Positions 8,647-17,408 of a DNA stretch of 64,000 nucleotides are shown here, piece by piece (the stretch's first letter is position 1; every line of letters begins with the position of its first letter). The stretch spans positions 310,001-374,000 of the forward strand of contig NZ_JANHAW010000003.1 of the NCBI RefSeq assembly GCF_024464595.1. The letters run 5' to 3'. Made by a program: the position numbers and the translations under genes. This stretch comes from Halobellus litoreus (GTDB taxonomy: Archaea; Halobacteriota; Halobacteria; Halobacteriales; Haloferacaceae). The notes beneath the pieces are model-generated. The model saw only the letters and a program-made list of their open reading frames with translations, did not search any database and had not been told where the DNA came from.

Positions 8647-8746
8647 TAGTAAAGTTCGCCCGGTGGTTCCGTCGATCAGATATTCGGCGTCCACAAAAAT
8701 ATAGCACATTGACAACAACGTATTATAGTAAATTGTATTACTAATA
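8647..8746 (-). promoter_or_regulatory. IclR gene promoter and upstream inverted repeat
   Basis: The TATA-like CTTTACTA (8647-8654) is centred 25 nt before the IclR start. Further upstream, in an AT-rich island, TATTA-ta-GTAA (8721-8731) faces TTACTAATA (8738-8746), an imperfect inverted repeat 66-92 nt beyond the TATA box. It may be an IclR-type operator or an activator site. The short stretch from 8747 to 8810 shows nothing else. Confidence 0.45.
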
Positions 8747-8810
8747 TACGGACTTACAGAATCCGATACATTTCGAGCCCACTCGGGCGAACCCCTGATG
8801 TGCGCGCGAT

Positions 8811-9548
8811 TCACGTCCTCCCATCGCCTACCTGAAGCAACTCGGCAGTGTAGCGGGCGTGGAATTGAGCGAGGGCATTCAGGAGGTTGACCGCGACGAA
8901 CAGAAACACCACGCCGACGACCACGGCCGCGAGTGTCTCCGGGAACGTGTCGACGACCCAGGGACCGACGGCGTATTCCCCGTCGACGACCAGTCCCCCG
9001 ACACCGAGGACGACATCCGGGTCCTCGTAGATGAACGGGGCCGCCAGAAATGCTCCCGTCACGGCTCCACTGACCGCGAGTGCGACGAACGAGATGAGTC
9101 CGAACACGAATTTCGCGAGCAGCAGGACGACGCTCGTCCAGGCACTCGGGGCCGTCACGAGCCGCTTGACGGCCTCGACGAAACCGTTTCCCGGGAGGGC
9201 GAGTTCGCTGGAGACGTCGAAGTCCTCGATGAACGCCGGGACGGAGGCGTCGACGCTGCCGAGGCGTCTGGCCAGAGCGGCCTCGAAGCCGGCCACGGCC
9301 GTCGCCGCCAAGAGCGTCACGAGGAGTATCGGCAACCCGATCCACGTGACGAGCGTACCGACGCCGAGGGCGACGCCCACCGTGAGACCGACGAAGTAGA
9401 CGAGTCCGAGCGGGAACGCGAGGGCGAGGTAGAGGAGGTTCTTGTACGTCTGCACCGCTAACGGAGCGGCGAGACCTCGGCGAAGTCGGCTGGAGAGCGA
9501 AGACTCAGCTGCCTCCGAGGACTGACCTGGATCGGAGTTCGAGAGCAT
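8811..9548 (-). CDS. Membrane protein with putative sensor domain (PF13796-like)
   Basis: A 245-residue integral membrane protein with four predicted helices in two pairs. The segment YKNLLYLALAFPLG followed by a long apolar helix matches the putative sensor domain found at the N terminus of some histidine kinases and as a stand-alone protein in haloarchaea. No kinase or DNA-binding domain is attached. The start at 9548 is preferred over the ATG at 9560 because the minus-strand TATA element CTTAAAAATG region (9569-9578) is centred 25 nt from it. It is divergent from a DUF5518 membrane protein, and the two may share one control region. The signal sensed is unknown. Confidence 0.7.
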   Translation of the reverse strand: MLSNSDPGQSSEAAESSLSSRLRRGLAAPLAVQTYKNLLYLALAFPLGLVYFVGLTVGVALGVGTLVTWIGLPILLVTLLAATAVAGFEAALARRLGSVDASVPAFIEDFDVSSELALPGNGFVEAVKRLVTAPSAWTSVVLLLAKFVFGLISFVALAVSGAVTGAFLAAPFIYEDPDVVLGVGGLVVDGEYAVGPWVVDTFPETLAAVVVGVVFLFVAVNLLNALAQFHARYTAELLQVGDGRT

Positions 9549-9568
9549 CACGGGGCACATAATGTAAC

Positions 9569-9592
9569 TTAAAAATGTATTATTTTAGAGGG
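9569..9592. promoter_or_regulatory. AT-rich divergent promoter
   Basis: An AT-rich block (CTTAAAAATG then TATTATTTTAG) lies between the minus-strand start at 9548 and the plus-strand start at 9654. The minus-strand TATA is 25 nt from its start codon. The plus gene would have a longer leader of roughly 40 nt. Confidence 0.4.
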
Positions 9593-9653
9593 TAATTCTC
9601 AGCCCGTGAGAACAGCAGGCAGAAGCTACCTCGTTGGCGACTCGATAATCCGT

Positions 9654-10052
9654 ATGGTCGAACGAACGGAACTCCGCAACGCAGCCATCGGCGCAGTGAT
9701 AACGATCTTCCTCTCGTTTACGGGTTTCTCAGCATTACTCGGCGGCGGGGTCGCGGGCTACCTGCAGCAGGTGCCGCCGAAACGCGGCGCGAGGACCGGG
9801 GCCATCTCGGGAGGTATCGCGGCCATCCCGATACTCCTCGTTCTCGTGCTCGGATTCGGGCTCTTCCTCTTGCAGCCGTCGGCGTTGGGGGTTCCCGGGG
9901 GTGTGGAACTCGCGATCATCCTCTTGATTATGTTTCCGCTGCTGTTCGCCTGGATCATCGGACTGAGCGCGGCCGGCGGCTACGTTGGGGCGTACCTCCG
10001 CGCGGAATCTCAGTCCTCGAACAGTGAACGGGGGGCACCGGAACGAGGATGA
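9654..10052 (+). CDS. DUF5518-type small membrane protein
   Basis: A 132-residue protein with about four membrane helices. It has the glycine-rich pattern of haloarchaeal DUF5518 proteins: GGGVAGYLQQ followed by GARTGAISGG, a long apolar helix, then AAGGYVGAYLRAE and a polar tail. The function of the family is unknown. The start at 9654 (MVERTEL) is chosen because the first helix begins immediately after it, whereas the in-frame upstream extension is polar and lacks conserved features. It is divergent from the sensor-domain protein. Confidence 0.6.
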   Translation: MVERTELRNAAIGAVITIFLSFTGFSALLGGGVAGYLQQVPPKRGARTGAISGGIAAIPILLVLVLGFGLFLLQPSALGVPGGVELAIILLIMFPLLFAWIIGLSAAGGYVGAYLRAESQSSNSERGAPERG

Positions 10053-10478
10053 GAGCGGAGTCTCCGACCGTCTCCCACTCGGCGTGGAAGACCGTCGCCG
10101 CAGCGCTCCGATGTCTCCCTCCGAACCGGCGTTCGACGGCACCGGTCTGCTCTCTTCGTCTTGCTCACGTTCGTTCTGACGTGGGTCCGTGAGGATCCAC
10201 TTTCGTGGCACTCCGCGCCGCACGGTCCGACCTGGTGACGCCGCTCGTCCTCGTCGGTAAGTTTCGGCCGTTCGCGGCCGCGATCATCGCGTTGCCGGTG
10301 GCGGCGACGACCGGTCGTGGCCCGGAAACGAGTTTGCGAACTCGCCCCGCTCTCTCCCACGGGCGACACTCATATCGGATCCGCCCTCGTCTTTCGACGT
10401 AGACGAGCGTTGACGAACCTCGGAGTGAGTCGACGGCAGCTATCAGAACATTGGGATATCCGCACGGAGGTCGACAGT
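10053..10478. other. Intergenic region without a recognised gene
   Basis: About 430 bp between the DUF5518 gene and the first CPBP gene. Short open frames exist on both strands but show Arg/Ser-rich, low-complexity translations typical of shadow reading in GC-rich DNA. A plus-strand 65-codon frame near 10205-10402 could be a decayed membrane gene, but I cannot support it. The only functional signal seen is the ribosome binding site before 10479. Confidence 0.4.
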
Positions 10479-11315
10479 ATGCGAAACGTGGTGCGAAGGG
10501 ACGGGAGTTCCCCGGGGGACTGGCGGGGGATCGCAGCGTTCCTCGCGGTGACGTTCGGCTGGTCGTGGGGGTTCTGGATCCCGAAGGCCGTCGCCGCCTC
10601 CGGATTCGTCCAGCGCGTCCCGGTACTCCCCGATCTCGGTGCATTCGGACCGACGGTCGCCGCCTTCGCCCTCGTGACGTACGCGAACGGGCGGCCGGGC
10701 GCGAAACGACTCGCACTGCGAGCGCTCAGTCGTGACTACCCAAAGCGGTGGCTTCTCCCGGCACTCCTCCTGACGCCTGCCATCGTGTTCGCGTCGCTCG
10801 CCGTAGCCGACCTCACCGAAACCACCCCCGCGTACCCGTGGGCCGACGATCCGGTCGTGCTTCCCGCCGCGTTTCTCGTTATCCTCGTTCTCGGCGGACC
10901 GCTCCAAGAGGAGTTCGGGTGGCGGGGTTACCTCCTCGACCCGCTGCAGGAGCGGCTGACAGCATTCGGCGGTGCCGTCGCCGTCGGTCTCGTCTGGGCG
11001 GTCTGGCACCTCCCGCTGTTCTACATTCCGAGCGAAACGATCTACTTCCGCAACCCCTTCCTCGGGTTTGCGGTCTCCATCACGCTACTTTCGGTCCTCA
11101 TCACCTGGGTGTACAACAACACGGAACGGAGCCTGCTCCCGGCCATCCTCTTCCACGCGAGCTTCAATTGGTCGCAGGCGATGTTCCCGGTCCTCGACTC
11201 GGACCCTGCCAGCCTCACGATGGTGGGGCTCCTCGCGCTCACGACTATCGCAGTCGTGCGCTACTGGGGACCGAGCCGATTGACCAGGGCCAGTGGAGAG
11301 AGCTCTTTCGGCTAG
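10479..11315 (+). CDS. CPBP-family intramembrane metalloprotease (Abi/CaaX-like), copy 1
   Basis: A 278-residue membrane protein with about eight helices. It carries the three motifs of the CPBP (CaaX protease and bacteriocin-processing, Abi) family: EEFGWRG for EExxxR near residue 145, WAVWHLPLFY near 177, and a C-terminal HASFNW. These Glu and His residues bind the catalytic metal inside the membrane. The ATG at 10479 has GGAGGTCGAC just upstream as a ribosome binding site and directly precedes the first helix. Two further CPBP proteins lie within 3 kb. Substrates are unknown; in eukaryotes the homologue Rce1 trims prenylated proteins. Confidence 0.87.
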   Translation: MRNVVRRDGSSPGDWRGIAAFLAVTFGWSWGFWIPKAVAASGFVQRVPVLPDLGAFGPTVAAFALVTYANGRPGAKRLALRALSRDYPKRWLLPALLLTPAIVFASLAVADLTETTPAYPWADDPVVLPAAFLVILVLGGPLQEEFGWRGYLLDPLQERLTAFGGAVAVGLVWAVWHLPLFYIPSETIYFRNPFLGFAVSITLLSVLITWVYNNTERSLLPAILFHASFNWSQAMFPVLDSDPASLTMVGLLALTTIAVVRYWGPSRLTRASGESSFG

Positions 11316-11480
11316 ACCTGATAAGTCACTAACTCGTATGACGCACACAACTCGCCAGGTGTATGAAATCGTGATCCCGTCGTTCACCCCCTCGATACCC
11401 GCTCGGTCCCGTCGCGATCGGTTCTCGTCCGTCCGGAATACCCTAATTTCGGTACTTGTGTCGATACTCTGCCGTCGGAT

Positions 11481-12359
11481 ATGATCGAAGAGCCACGGCT
11501 GCCTGGGTTCGCCGTCGACCTCCTGGACCGGCGGCTCCTGAGTTGGCGCTTCCTCGGTGCGGTGCTCGCGGTCGAGCTACTGCTGACCGTCTTCATCAAC
11601 CTGATCCTGTTCCGAAGTGCGTGGGTTTCGGCGGTTCTCTTCGATCCGGTCCGAGGCGCTACGGGCGGGCTGGTGACCGCGACCTTGTTCGTGAACCTGC
11701 TGAACTTCGCCGTGGTGGTGGTCGGTCTCCTGCTGGTAGCCGGCGGTCTGCACCGGCGAGACCTCGGACTGGTGCGGTCGAATCTCCCGACCGCCGTCGC
11801 GGTCACCGTCGGTCTCTGGATGGCGCTCCAGGCGGCCGCCGCCGCCGTCTCGCTCGCCCGGACGGGGACAGTCGGGATGAATCCCGGCTGGAGTCAGGCT
11901 GGGGTCGGCGCGACGCTGGGGCTGCTCGTCGCGCAACTGTTCGGGAACGCCCTCTACGAAGAGATCCTCTTCCGAGCGGTGTTGCTCGACCAGATGGTGT
12001 TGAAACTCCGGGACCGACGGTGGGGGTTCACCTCGGCGCTCGTCGGATCGCAGCTAATTTTCGCACTCCTGCACGTTCCGAACCGTCTTCTGCGGGGATA
12101 TACGCTCACCGGGATGGTCGACGGACTGGGACTCCTGTTCCTGATGGGGCTGCTCTTCGCGCTGGTGTACCATCGGACGGGAAACCTCCTGATCGCCGTC
12201 GGCGTCCACGCCCTCAACAACGCGCCGACGATGCTGGTGGCCACGCGGCTGTCCGGGCAGTCCCTCGTGACCTTGCTGCTGGTGGGACTGGTGACCGCGT
12301 GGCCGGTCCTTCGACGACACCTGGGACGCGGGACTCCGAATCCGTCTACCAGCCAGTGA
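11481..12359 (+). CDS. CPBP-family intramembrane metalloprotease, copy 2
   Basis: A 292-residue multi-helix membrane protein with the CPBP motifs EEILFRAVLL near residue 160, a His in FALLHVPN near 197, and HALNNAP near 245. All predicted metal ligands are present. It is not a close copy of the preceding protease, because flanking helices and spacing differ, so this is not a simple recent duplication. An AT-containing segment around 11447-11456 (CCCTAATTTCGG) lies 25-35 nt before the ATG and may be its TATA box. The physiological substrate is unknown. Confidence 0.85.
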   Translation: MIEEPRLPGFAVDLLDRRLLSWRFLGAVLAVELLLTVFINLILFRSAWVSAVLFDPVRGATGGLVTATLFVNLLNFAVVVVGLLLVAGGLHRRDLGLVRSNLPTAVAVTVGLWMALQAAAAAVSLARTGTVGMNPGWSQAGVGATLGLLVAQLFGNALYEEILFRAVLLDQMVLKLRDRRWGFTSALVGSQLIFALLHVPNRLLRGYTLTGMVDGLGLLFLMGLLFALVYHRTGNLLIAVGVHALNNAPTMLVATRLSGQSLVTLLLVGLVTAWPVLRRHLGRGTPNPSTSQ

Positions 12360-12570
12360 ACCGAGTACGCACATACCACCGTCGTGAGCGATTCTGAGAT
12401 GAAGCTGGAGTACGTCGGGCATCCGTAGTCGGGATGCTTCTCGTCGCTGGCTGTTCCGTCACGTGACGACTCCGAGGGGGAACCGTCGATCAGTCCGGAT
12501 TCTCGGCGGCTGGCAATCACCCGCCTCAGTCTTGGGTTCCGAGGCCCTCTATTCAGACGGAGGAACCAAT

Positions 12571-13299
12571 ATGGCAGCCGTTTCCAATATTGCAGAAGAA
12601 GCCCCGAGACCGGCTGGAAAGACGTGGCGACGTCGTCTGGGGTGGGTCTCGGGCGGCGCGCTCCTCGGGATCGCCTACTGGACCCTGGTCCGACCGCGGA
12701 TGCTGAACTGGGGCGCGACGCCCGCGGAGGTCCGAGCGTCGCTCCCCGGTGACGATCGGCTCCCCGACGCGGACGCCGAGTCGACGATGGCGATCAGTAT
12801 CGACGCTCCACCAGACGAGATCTGGCCGTGGTTGCGCCAGGTCGGTCAGGAGCGAGGCGGATTCTACAGCCACGAGTGGGCAGAGAACCTCGTCGGCCTC
12901 GATATTCACAACGCGGACCGTCTCGTGCCGGAGTGGCAGGACCTCTCGGTCGGAGACACCGTTCGGCTCGGCCGGGAGGACCGATTCCCGGACGCGACGC
13001 TGGACGTGGTCGGGCTGGATCCGGAGCGGTCGTTGATTCTGCAGACGCCCGACGAGCCGACGTGGTGGGTCTGGTCCTTCGTGCTCGACCCGATCGACGA
13101 CGCGACGACTCGGCTACTGGTTCGCTCGCGCATTCGACTTCCCGAGAACCCAGTCGTCGGCGTTCTCGCCCGGGTGGTGCTGGATCCGATAACGTCCGTG
13201 ATGACCCACGGAATGCTCGGCGGGATCCGATCGCGGGCCGAGCGGATCGAGCGGCTGCAGGCCGAGACGGAGGTGTCAGGTCAGAGCGCATCGCCGTGA
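12571..13299 (+). CDS. SRPBCC-like (START-fold) protein with N-terminal membrane anchor
   Basis: A 242-residue protein. An N-terminal apolar segment (about residues 17-36, WVSGGALLGIAYWTLV) anchors a domain of the polyketide-cyclase/SRPBCC type: ISIDAPPDEIWPWLRQVGQERGGFYS, then a beta-rich half ending in an amphipathic helix. These domains bind hydrophobic ligands. The start at 12571 has GGAGG 9 nt upstream (12558-12562), a good ribosome binding site. It lies between CPBP copies 2 and 3. A role in lipid handling at the membrane is only a guess. Confidence 0.7.
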   Translation: MAAVSNIAEEAPRPAGKTWRRRLGWVSGGALLGIAYWTLVRPRMLNWGATPAEVRASLPGDDRLPDADAESTMAISIDAPPDEIWPWLRQVGQERGGFYSHEWAENLVGLDIHNADRLVPEWQDLSVGDTVRLGREDRFPDATLDVVGLDPERSLILQTPDEPTWWVWSFVLDPIDDATTRLLVRSRIRLPENPVVGVLARVVLDPITSVMTHGMLGGIRSRAERIERLQAETEVSGQSASP

Positions 13300-13453
13300 G
13301 TGGCCCCCGCCCGGCTGTTCGACCTTTCGTGGCGATTCGAGCGCGATACGTCTCTGGGTACACAGGCCGATCTGTCCGAGAAACGGACCGATCGTGAAGT
13401 GCATCGAACCGAGAGTAGCGTGGACAGTCGAGTTCGAGGCCCTCAACGAGCGG

Positions 13454-14146
13454 TCAGAGGAACGAGGGCAGAACGAAGACCATCGCGACGTTGATGACAC
13501 CGTGTGTGAGCATACTGACCACCACGTTACGACTCCAGACGTACACGCCGACGAGGACGGCGGTGAAGACCGCCTGCGGAATCGCTCCGGCGAGGCCCCA
13601 CGCCGGGTAGTGAACCGCGAGGAACACGAGGCCGCTGATACCGGCACCGACCCAGAGTCGGTCCGTCAGCTCGGCCAGCCGTTCGATCGGATACCCGCGC
13701 CACAGGATTTCCTCGACGATGACGGCCGTTCCGACGACGGCGAGTTGTATCGGGAGCGAGAGTCGAGTGATCGCCGACAGCGTCTCCGGCTGCTCGAGAC
13801 GCAGCGTGACGACGGCGACGCCGGTGACGAGCAGACCGAGCACGACCCCGCCGAACCCGGCACCGATTCCGACGGCTACCTCCCTCCGCGTCGGCATTCG
13901 GAGACCGATCGATCGCAGCCGCCGGTCCTCCCAGTGAAGGACGACAACGAGCAGCGCGCCGACCAGCAGCCAGCTACTGAGCGAGTTGGCCAGGATCGAA
14001 CCGGCGGTCGACGTCCCGACTTCCCGCGGGAGATCGAACCGTCCGAGCACTGGCGCTCCGAACAACGAGACGAATAGCCCGACCAACACGGCGACTGAAA
14101 GACCTGAACTGGTCTCTCCCCGAGCTTCGCCGGCGGTGGCGGACAT
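13454..14146 (-). CDS. CPBP-family intramembrane metalloprotease, copy 3
   Basis: A 230-residue membrane protein with about seven helices and the CPBP motifs VEEILWRGYPIE near residue 142, FLAVHYPAWG near 177 and LTHGVINVA near 213. Its strong TATA element TTATATATG (about 14167-14177) is centred 27 nt before the ATG, so the mRNA is probably leaderless. It converges with the SRPBCC-like gene across a 154-bp gap in which I see nothing. This makes three CPBP genes in under 4 kb, two on the plus strand and one on the minus strand. Confidence 0.86.
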   Translation of the reverse strand: MSATAGEARGETSSGLSVAVLVGLFVSLFGAPVLGRFDLPREVGTSTAGSILANSLSSWLLVGALLVVVLHWEDRRLRSIGLRMPTRREVAVGIGAGFGGVVLGLLVTGVAVVTLRLEQPETLSAITRLSLPIQLAVVGTAVIVEEILWRGYPIERLAELTDRLWVGAGISGLVFLAVHYPAWGLAGAIPQAVFTAVLVGVYVWSRNVVVSMLTHGVINVAMVFVLPSFL

Positions 14147-14166
14147 ACGGAGAGCTTGGTTTTGAA

Positions 14167-14177
14167 TTCATATATAA
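14167..14177 (-). promoter_or_regulatory. TATA box of CPBP copy 3
   Basis: CGTTATATATG on the minus strand is centred 27 nt before the ATG at 14146. This is close to the ideal archaeal TATA-to-start distance for a leaderless message. The remaining upstream bases to 14365 show no gene. Confidence 0.6.
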
Positions 14178-14365
14178 CGGCGTAATCGTTCCCCGTCGCC
14201 GAGAGGACGAGTGATCACTGGCCATCGAGGCGCGGCCAATTCGTGTCTCACTACCGGGTGCGTGACTGTTTCGACACCGGTGGCTACCGGTGACGGCACC
14301 GAATCAGACCGTATCGGTCTCGGGAACCTATCCGTGGCGGCGATTGGAAGTCGAGTCCGGTTGTC

Positions 14366-15217
14366 TCAGGCGCTCTGACGGTCGCCTTCGTTCGTCGACG
14401 GTTGCCGCTCTCGCTTCATCGAGAACACGTACGTCACGGCCAACACTGCAGCGACGAGGACAGGCAGATAGCTGAAGAAGGCAGCCACAGGCGACACCGT
14501 GACCGCGTCCCCCCGTCCGAGGACGAGCGTCATCGAGGCGATCGAGGCACCCAGCGTCGCGCCGAGGACCAGGACGACACCGGCGAAGACGAAGCCCCAG
14601 GTGCGTCGCTGATAGAGCCAGGCCGCCGCGAGAAAGATCGACGGCACGACGACGCCGAGGTCGAGGACGTGGCTCGCCATCGCCTGTGGCCCCGCTTCCT
14701 CGACGATGCGCGGCGTCGTCCCGCTGAGCAATGCCGGGACGATATCCGACAGCCACAGCGCCGCGAGGCCGACCCCGATGAGGACCAGGAATCCGCTGTA
14801 ACGCGATGGTCTGATTCGGTCCTCCACAGAGTTCCGGATGGCCTCGGCGTCGGTCGTCACGAACCCGCCGATCAGCGTGAACAGCGAGAGGCCGAACAGC
14901 GCCACGTACACGAGGAACAGTTCGTTGAACGTGATCTGAATAGCGACGCTGCCCCAGAGATACGTCGCGTATGCGAGGCCACCGAGCCAGACGACCCGAC
15001 CACGGGGTGATCCCCGCATCGCGTACCAGAGGCCGACCGCGAGCACGGGAATCCCGACCACGAGGATCGCGAGATCCTGCATCTGGTAGGACTCGACCAG
15101 CCCGGGCGCATCGTTGTAGTGTCCCGGGCGAAAGAGCCCGAGCAACGCGGAAAGCGCAGAGAGAGCGAGAATCGAGAGGGTGGCCAGGACGTGCCATCGA
15201 TGGAGGTCACCGGTCAT
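14366..15217 (-). CDS. Hypothetical eight-helix membrane protein
   Basis: About 283 residues with roughly eight membrane helices, no large soluble domain and no recognised catalytic motif. Notable segments are LYATYLWGSV-like aromatic helices (here YATYLWGSVAIQ) and a C-terminal KRERQPSTNEG tail on the presumed cytoplasmic side. The start is uncertain: ATG 15217 (MTGDLHRWH) is used, and a GTG at 15250 would add eleven residues. Similar unnamed proteins occur in other archaea and bacteria, to my recollection, without a known role. Its neighbours (CPBP proteases, ABC exporter) suggest envelope work but prove nothing. Confidence 0.6.
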   Translation of the reverse strand: MTGDLHRWHVLATLSILALSALSALLGLFRPGHYNDAPGLVESYQMQDLAILVVGIPVLAVGLWYAMRGSPRGRVVWLGGLAYATYLWGSVAIQITFNELFLVYVALFGLSLFTLIGGFVTTDAEAIRNSVEDRIRPSRYSGFLVLIGVGLAALWLSDIVPALLSGTTPRIVEEAGPQAMASHVLDLGVVVPSIFLAAAWLYQRRTWGFVFAGVVLVLGATLGASIASMTLVLGRGDAVTVSPVAAFFSYLPVLVAAVLAVTYVFSMKRERQPSTNEGDRQSA

Positions 15218-15488
15218 TTCGTCCCACCAGGTGAGAGTACGCTGACCCACGAGTTAGCTGATGCCGGCGGTTCTCACCGGGCGGGAACTCGGCGGGCCGA
15301 CGGGCGACACGGAACGCTTCTCGAATCGGTCCGCACGACCGGCGTACCACACCGGCTTTCGTTGACGAGTACGGGAACAGTGACCGCCGAAATAGTCTCA
15401 GCCATCTCTGTGAGGCCTTACGTTGAACTCACCCAACACCGACCGTACGGACGTATAGCTTGAAGTGTTCAGTCGACGTAGTGATACT

Positions 15489-15746
15489 ATGGACAGCGAA
15501 GTACGCTTGAAAGACGTCAGCGAGGTGCTCGATGAACTCGAGTACCCGATCGAACAATCGGAGGCCGGTGCGGAACTAGCCGACGTCACGCTGATCTTGG
15601 CGGACGGAAGCGAGAACTTCGGTGACCTCGTGGAACGGACCGGCAGCGACGTGTTCGAGTCGGCGTCGGACCTGGAGGCCGAACTCCACAACGCGCTCCC
15701 GCGGGAAGCCGTCGGGGAACCGTATCAGTCCGAAGGCGACGCCTGA
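15489..15746 (+). CDS. DUF5789-type small acidic protein
   Basis: An 85-residue soluble acidic protein matching the haloarchaeal DUF5789 pattern: an N-terminal RLKDVSEVLDELEYP, a central DVTLILADGSENFGDLV and a C-terminal AVGEPYQSEGD. Family members are small, conserved in Halobacteria and of unknown function. ATG 15489 fits the family N terminus better than an in-frame start eight codons upstream. The 271 bp between it and the divergent membrane protein contain no recognised gene. Confidence 0.6.
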   Translation: MDSEVRLKDVSEVLDELEYPIEQSEAGAELADVTLILADGSENFGDLVERTGSDVFESASDLEAELHNALPREAVGEPYQSEGDA

Positions 15747-15797
15747 ACGCGTCCGAGACGTCGATATCGACGGTCGATAGCGCTCTGCAACCCGCGC

Positions 15798-17408
15798 CTA
15801 ATCGAGCGCGTATCGGCGGTACCGTCGAACGGAGTAGCGATAGGAGCCGTACGAGACGCCGAACGTCGTCAGGACGTACACGGCGACCCCGCCGACGACG
15901 AGCGGCGTGGGGTCGAGAGCACCCGACGCCCCGAACCAGGTCGCGACCAGGCCGATCACCGTGCCGCCGCCGACCACGAACAGGTACGCCATCATCACGA
16001 GCGTCGAGGGCACGACCGTCTCCGCGCCCCAGAACTCGCGTTCCTCGTAGACGGGATAGGACGCTCCCAGTCCGACCGAAAAGAGCGACGCGGCGGCGCA
16101 CATCGGGACGCCGACCGCGGCGAACGCGACTGCCACCGCTGGCGCAGTCCCCAGCGCGACGGACGCCAGTGGGACGAGCACGGCGAGGGGCATCGCAATT
16201 GCGAGGCCGGCGGTAACCCGACCGCGAATCTGCGTTCGTGGCGGCGTCCCGCTGAGAAGCACGAGTGGAAGTTGCGGCCGGTCGTCACCGAGCGGATTCA
16301 GTCCGAACGTCGCACCGGCGAGATACGTCGCGAGGCCGACGCCGGTCGCGGCCGCGAGCGCCCCGAACGCCTCGCCGGAAGACTGGACGAACGTCGTTCC
16401 GATCGGACCGAGGAAGAAGACGATCATCACCAAGTGACTGAACTTCTGCGGGTGCCGGACGGCGCGAACCAGGTGGCCCCACGCGATCCGTCCGGGTTTC
16501 GTGGCGACGAACGGACGCGGCGCCCCGAAGCCCCCGCTCGACGTCTTCGCCCGCGTCGCGCTCTCTGACTCCGGCGCGTCGGTGAACCAGAGGGTGGTCG
16601 CCGACCGCGTGGCGACCGCGAGTCCGAGTGGGGTGAGCGCGAGCAGCAGGAGCAAAACGGCGACCCCGCTCGGGGAGAGCGGTCGCGAGAGCGGAGTGGC
16701 GACGAACGCGAGGGCGACGTACTCCATCAGCGGACCGAACGTGAACGCGTCGAGAAGGGCCCCAGCCGAGAGCGTCCCGTCGGCGAGGCGGCGGCCGATC
16801 GACTGCGAGGCCAGGACGAGCGCGAGCATCCCGACGAAGCCGCCGATCTTGACCGCGCGGCCCAGCGCGGGCAGCCACCGGAAGAGCCGCAGGAGCCCGA
16901 CTCCGAGGGCGTATCCCCAGACGGCCGCCCAACAGAGGAGCGGTAGGAGCACGAACGCGACCGTCATCGGAAACGTGGGTGACCCGAGTCCGAGGGAGAA
17001 CGCGGCGACGACGGCCGCTATCGGCAGCCCGAACCAGACGGCCAGCCGTGCGATCTCGGCACCGACGAGTCCGACGACGACGGCGCGAGGGTGGACGGTC
17101 GACAGGAGGAGCGCCTCCGCTTCAGGGCTCCCGATTCGCTCTAACGTCCGCAGGGCGGCCAGCGAGACGAGGAGCAGCGGGAGCGCGGTCGCGGCGGGCC
17201 CGAGATACGGGATCGACGCCGCCGATCGTACCGTCCGTCCCAGGACGTACGCGGTCGGCAGGGTGAACAGGAGGTTTCCGCCGAAGAACAGGAGGGCCAC
17301 GGCGAGTCCGAGGAGTCGACGGCGGTCGCGGGCGTACCCGCGGACGCTCCGGACGAACTCCGCGCGGGCGATACGCAGGGCGTGTGCGAGGTCGGTCCGG
17401 AGGGTCAT
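15798..17408 (-). CDS. ABC transporter permease (exporter type)
   Basis: A 536-residue membrane protein with about twelve helices and the N-terminal signature of archaeal two-component ABC exporters (IARAEFVRSVRGYARDRRR before the first helix). Its ATG overlaps the stop of the ATPase gene (4 bp), so the two are co-translated and form one transporter. Exporters of this kind, unlike importers, have no solute-binding protein, and none is seen here. The substrate (lipid, drug, peptide or sodium) cannot be read from sequence. It converges with the DUF5789 gene with 51 bp between. Confidence 0.8.
   Translation of the reverse strand: MTLRTDLAHALRIARAEFVRSVRGYARDRRRLLGLAVALLFFGGNLLFTLPTAYVLGRTVRSAASIPYLGPAATALPLLLVSLAALRTLERIGSPEAEALLLSTVHPRAVVVGLVGAEIARLAVWFGLPIAAVVAAFSLGLGSPTFPMTVAFVLLPLLCWAAVWGYALGVGLLRLFRWLPALGRAVKIGGFVGMLALVLASQSIGRRLADGTLSAGALLDAFTFGPLMEYVALAFVATPLSRPLSPSGVAVLLLLLALTPLGLAVATRSATTLWFTDAPESESATRAKTSSGGFGAPRPFVATKPGRIAWGHLVRAVRHPQKFSHLVMIVFFLGPIGTTFVQSSGEAFGALAAATGVGLATYLAGATFGLNPLGDDRPQLPLVLLSGTPPRTQIRGRVTAGLAIAMPLAVLVPLASVALGTAPAVAVAFAAVGVPMCAAASLFSVGLGASYPVYEEREFWGAETVVPSTLVMMAYLFVVGGGTVIGLVATWFGASGALDPTPLVVGGVAVYVLTTFGVSYGSYRYSVRRYRRYALD

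Noticed and set aside
10205-10402. 65-codon ORF in the gap before CPBP copy 1
   Set aside because: A short hydrophobic stretch exists but there is no promoter, ribosome binding site or family resemblance. It is not supportable as a gene.
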